Assembly: GCA_024639205.1 (NCBI GenBank)
Contig: JAHEIV010000106.1
Location: 1-8,496 of the forward strand
From: Deltaproteobacteria bacterium
GTDB taxonomy: Bacteria; Desulfobacterota; Desulfobacteria; Desulfobacterales; SG8-13
Reading direction: 5' to 3'
DNA: 8,496 nucleotides
Shown: piece after piece, positions 6,182 to 8,496 of the stretch
Layout: every line of letters starts with the position of its first letter
How positions within the stretch are numbered: the stretch's first letter is position 1
The notes under the pieces: model-generated
What the model saw: the letters and a program-made list of their open reading frames with translations, nothing else
The model's database searches: none
What the model was told of the DNA's origin: nothing
Made by a program: the position numbers and the translations under genes

Positions 6182-6946
6182 ATGAAGAGGTGGACAAGTA
6201 TTATCCTGGGGCTGATAATCATGAGCGCCCTGCTGCTGTCGAATTTGTTCAGTCCCGACGCACACGCCCTCAAGCTGTTCGGAAAAGAGGGCGACGGACC
6301 GCGGGTGATCGTCGTTTTGGTCGACATGTCCGGCAGTACGAACAAGGCCCGGCGCACGGTCTACAGCGAAGCGTTCGACAAGATCTACAAAAACCTGCAG
6401 CAGGGCGACCGCATTGTCATCGGAACCATCACCAGCAATTCTTTTATTGATTTCAAGCCGGTGGTGGATGCGGAACTTCCAAAGGAAAGCATCTGGGTCA
6501 ACCGTATCCAGTACGAACAGAACATGTCAAAAACCAAAACTCACATCAGCAAGGAAGTAAACCGCCTGCTCTCCCGAAAAAGGGGGACGCCATACACGGA
6601 GATCCTGAACTCGCTGAACATTGCGGACACCATTTTTCACAACGAAAAACGCAAAAAAATCCTGGTGGTTCTCTCCGACATGATGCAGGACTCACGGGAG
6701 TACAAGTTTGAGCGGATCAGGATCACAGACACTTACACCCGGAATATTATCCGGCAGCGTAAACGCCAGAACCTTGTTCCGGACCTCTCCGAGGTTAAAG
6801 TCTATGTGGCCGGCGCCAGCGCAGCCAATTCGAAAAAATTTCGATCGATCGAAAAATTCTGGGCAAAGTATTTCGCCGCCAGTGGAGCGGATTTTTCCAC
6901 CCACCGCTATGGCCATTCCCTTCTTGAATTCGAGAAGGAAACCTAA
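6182..6946 (+). CDS. Exported von Willebrand factor A (vWA) domain protein
   Basis: This is a 254-aa protein (256 if started at 6176). It opens with a typical signal peptide: MKRW, a hydrophobic core, and a likely signal peptidase I site after AHA at residue 29. It should be periplasmic; there is no lipobox cysteine, though an uncleaved N-terminal anchor is possible. The rest is one vWA domain with a complete metal-ion-dependent adhesion site: DMSGS (D48, S50, S52), a threonine in RGTPY (T136), and an aspartate in LSDMM (D166). It ends in a helical segment around FWAKYFAASGA. MIDAS-bearing vWA domains bind a partner protein through a divalent metal, so this one probably docks onto another component, perhaps one of the flanking membrane proteins. 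Bat-type vWA proteins usually sit beside a MoxR ATPase; none is seen here. The domain call is firm, and the biological role is unknown. Confidence 0.88.
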   Translation: MKRWTSIILGLIIMSALLLSNLFSPDAHALKLFGKEGDGPRVIVVLVDMSGSTNKARRTVYSEAFDKIYKNLQQGDRIVIGTITSNSFIDFKPVVDAELPKESIWVNRIQYEQNMSKTKTHISKEVNRLLSRKRGTPYTEILNSLNIADTIFHNEKRKKILVVLSDMMQDSREYKFERIRITDTYTRNIIRQRKRQNLVPDLSEVKVYVAGASAANSKKFRSIEKFWAKYFAASGADFSTHRYGHSLLEFEKET

Positions 6947-6961
6947 CGCGGCCGTTCGATC

Positions 6962-6975
6962 GCAGCAGCTGCTGC
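6962..6975. repeat. Short perfect palindrome of CAG/CTG units
   Basis: GCAGCAGCTGCTGC reads the same on both strands and lies 16 bases after the vWA stop. It could form a small GC-rich hairpin, but without a T-run it is not a terminator by itself. It may simply add 3' structure ahead of the real terminator at 7012. Confidence 0.35.
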
Positions 6976-7011
6976 TGAGCCGAATGTTTTCTGAATCTTA
7001 TCTTCATACGA

Positions 7012-7052
7012 GTCGAATTCCCGACCACGATGGGCAATTCGACTTTTTATTT
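7012..7052 (+). terminator. Rho-independent terminator after the vWA gene
   Basis: The arm GTCGAATT (7012-7019) pairs perfectly with AATTCGAC (7036-7043). CCC (7020-7022) can extend the stem with GGG (7032-7034) past a single bulged C. TTTTTATTT (7044-7052) follows immediately. A stem followed at once by a T-run is the classic intrinsic terminator layout. It would end the transcript of the four-helix protein and vWA genes and make the next gene a separate or read-through unit. Confidence 0.75.
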
Positions 7053-7067
7053 GGTGAACCGTTTCCC

Positions 7068-7091
7068 GGCGACGCAAAAGAATGCGACGCC
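7068..7091. repeat. Small imperfect hairpin in the gap before the last gene
   Basis: GGCGACGC (7068-7075) can pair with GCGACGCC (7084-7091) with one A/A mismatch around an eight-base A-rich loop. No T-run follows. It overlaps the possible -35 region of the next gene, so it may have a regulatory role or be chance. Confidence 0.25.
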
Positions 7092-7110
7092 TTCAATTCG
7101 TGCTTATACT
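7082..7110 (+). promoter_or_regulatory. Possible promoter of the last gene
   Basis: TATACT at 7105-7110 matches the -10 consensus at five of six positions and has TG a few bases upstream. The -35 at 17-bp spacing (ATGCGA, 7082-7087) is poor. The call rests mainly on position: it lies between a strong terminator and the start of a long gene that needs its own transcript. Confidence 0.3.
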
Positions 7111-7159
7111 CTAGGTTAGCTCAACCAGTTTCATTAAATAAGTGGGACCGCCCAATATC

Positions 7160-8496
7160 ATGGCCCTTGTTGAAACGATAATGAGCATCACGCCCTACCC
7201 GTTTGTGTCTTTGCTGATCTGGTGCATTGTTCTGCTGTTGACGCTGTACCTGGGGCGAAATTATGTCCATCAATTCATACGCTCGATTTGCGGTGCCATT
7301 TACAAGGCCATGCGTTTGGCAGCCAGGTCGGTACTGGGGGCTGAAAACCGCATCGCCCGCAGGAACCGGGAGGTGCTGGTCGCCAAAGGATTAGAGCGCA
7401 TCGCGCGCAAGGTGGAGCGTGAGCTCTCGCATATGAATGCGGCGGTGGTCAAAAACACCAAAAGCTACGCGGGGCTGCACCATCAGATTTCCGAAACGAT
7501 CGCGAAGATCTCCGATGATCACCGCGACAGCATGGATGTGCCGTCGTCGCTGCCCAATTGGCAGCCGGTCATCGAAGCCATTGCCGCAATCGAACATCCC
7601 GGTGATGCCCCGACTGCAGAGGTGCTCTCTGAGATTCACCGAATGCTGAAAGAACAGCACACCGTCGCTGTGAAAGAACACCAGCGCTCCACCGGAATTC
7701 GCCACGGCCTTCTCAACAAAATGCTGCCACGCTGGACGCAGACCGAAAAAGCGTTGAACAGTGTGGAACAATCGATGACTTCGCTTGCCGTGCGGGCCGA
7801 AAAAGTCGACGCAACGGTGCAACACTACCGGCAGATGCAGATCGACACCGACAGCGCCGCCAAGACCTTTTCTGCATCCGCGCTGACTGAATTCGCCATC
7901 TCGGCTCTTTTCCTGGCAGTCGCCGCCGGCGGCGTGGTGGTCAATTTTGACCTGATTGCATTGCCGCTATCTGAAATTACCGGCGGCGGTACAACCATCG
8001 GCCCTTTCAAGACCGCAAAAGTCGTTGCCGGTATCCTGACGGCAGTCGAACTGAGCCTGGGACTGATGCTGATGGAGTCGCTGCGAATCACACGCCTTTT
8101 TCCGATAATCGGCAGTTTGGAAAAACGCCTGCTGCGTCGATTGGCCTGGTTCACGCTGACACTGCTGGTGGTTTTCGCCGCTGTCGAATCGACCCTGGCC
8201 CTGTTGCGGGTTCACATGCTCTCTGACATGGAAGCCCTCAAACAGGCACTGGCGGGTATCGAGCAGTCCGATCTTCCGGCAAGCTACGTGCCGGTAGCGG
8301 CCCAGATGATCATGGGTTTTATCCTGCCCTTCTGGATCGCCCTGGTTGCCATTCCACTTGTTTCTTTTCTCTCCTCTGCCAGAACGATTGCCGGCGGTAT
8401 CGGAGAAGCATTTTTACGGTTTGCGGCATTCAGCCTGCGCCTTTTCGGCCAAGCGGTCGTCTCCGCCGGACAGGTCCTCACGGCTGTTTATGACCT
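7160..8496 (+). CDS. Large multi-helix membrane protein with long helical domain, unknown function, 3' end outside the window
   Basis: A single open frame runs from ATG 7160 to the last base, at least 445 codons without a stop. I do not recognise the family. It has one N-terminal membrane helix (about residues 13-32), then a soluble, mostly helical region of about 200 residues (45-235) rich in charged residues with coiled-coil character near 195-228. Four more membrane helices follow, at about 241-263, 287-305, 329-350 and 379-404, with acidic residues inside or at the edges of helices (E297, E306, E343). Further amphipathic sequence continues to the window end. No enzyme motif is seen. The start is uncertain: neither 7160 nor the in-frame ATG at 7181 has a strong ribosome binding site. 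It follows the vWA gene by 213 bp, with a terminator between. The last four helices resemble in layout those of the protein at 5173-6144, which suggests common ancestry or a joint complex; this is inference. Confidence 0.82.
   Translation, partial: MALVETIMSITPYPFVSLLIWCIVLLLTLYLGRNYVHQFIRSICGAIYKAMRLAARSVLGAENRIARRNREVLVAKGLERIARKVERELSHMNAAVVKNTKSYAGLHHQISETIAKISDDHRDSMDVPSSLPNWQPVIEAIAAIEHPGDAPTAEVLSEIHRMLKEQHTVAVKEHQRSTGIRHGLLNKMLPRWTQTEKALNSVEQSMTSLAVRAEKVDATVQHYRQMQIDTDSAAKTFSASALTEFAISALFLAVAAGGVVVNFDLIALPLSEITGGGTTIGPFKTAKVVAGILTAVELSLGLMLMESLRITRLFPIIGSLEKRLLRRLAWFTLTLLVVFAAVESTLALLRVHMLSDMEALKQALAGIEQSDLPASYVPVAAQMIMGFILPFWIALVAIPLVSFLSSARTIAGGIGEAFLRFAAFSLRLFGQAVVSAGQVLTAVYD

Noticed and set aside
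5329..6357. Long minus-strand open frame (342 codons) opposite the four-helix membrane protein gene
   Set aside because: It lies fully antisense to a gene with ribosome binding site, promoter and clear membrane helices, and its translation is low-complexity with no domain. It is a shadow frame of G+C-rich coding DNA.
6708..7181. 157-codon + strand frame crossing the end of the vWA gene and the following gap
   Set aside because: It overlaps the vWA domain in another frame, spans an intrinsic terminator and has no ribosome binding site or recognisable domain.

Overview
The window looks like chromosomal DNA from a Gram-negative bacterium, most probably a proteobacterium or a Desulfobacterota-type (deltaproteobacterial) sulfate reducer. 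The clues are a moderately high G+C content judged by eye, a TRAP transporter beside a set of dehydrogenases, a single-domain old yellow enzyme, and a von Willebrand factor A (vWA) protein with a signal peptide. The taxonomic call is inference from gene content only. All recognised genes lie on the + strand.

Left part (1-4970): a catabolic gene group. It starts with the C-terminal third of a TRAP transporter large permease (DctM family). A 136-bp gap with a long imperfect hairpin follows, then a histidinol dehydrogenase paralogue (434 aa), a short-chain dehydrogenase overlapping it by ATGA, and a zinc-dependent medium-chain alcohol dehydrogenase 26 bp further on. TRAP permease plus HisD-like enzyme plus SDR plus zinc alcohol dehydrogenase is the same set of families as the hpsKLM/hpsN/hpsO/hpsP genes for 2,3-dihydroxypropane-1-sulfonate (DHPS) oxidation. 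The simplest reading is uptake of a small hydroxylated acid or sulfonate followed by NAD-dependent oxidation, but the substrate is not proven. After a 211-bp stretch without a convincing gene comes an FMN-dependent old yellow enzyme family oxidoreductase (365 aa from the preferred start).

Centre (4971-5172): a regulatory gap. It holds a perfect 20-bp palindrome, a consensus -35 box (TTGACA) 24 bp downstream with a plausible -10 at 17-bp spacing, two further half-site-like copies, and a G-rich ribosome binding site. This is the start of a new transcription unit.

Right part (5173-8496): three genes that I cannot assign to a named system. They encode a four-helix membrane protein with a coiled-coil tail, an exported vWA protein with an intact MIDAS metal site, and a large membrane protein that is still open at the window end (at least 445 aa). 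A convincing intrinsic terminator (7012-7052) separates the third gene from the first two. The two membrane proteins share a similar four-helix layout and may be divergent relatives. No MoxR-type ATPase, the usual partner of many vWA proteins, is present in the window. This vWA/membrane cluster is the best candidate here for an undescribed system.
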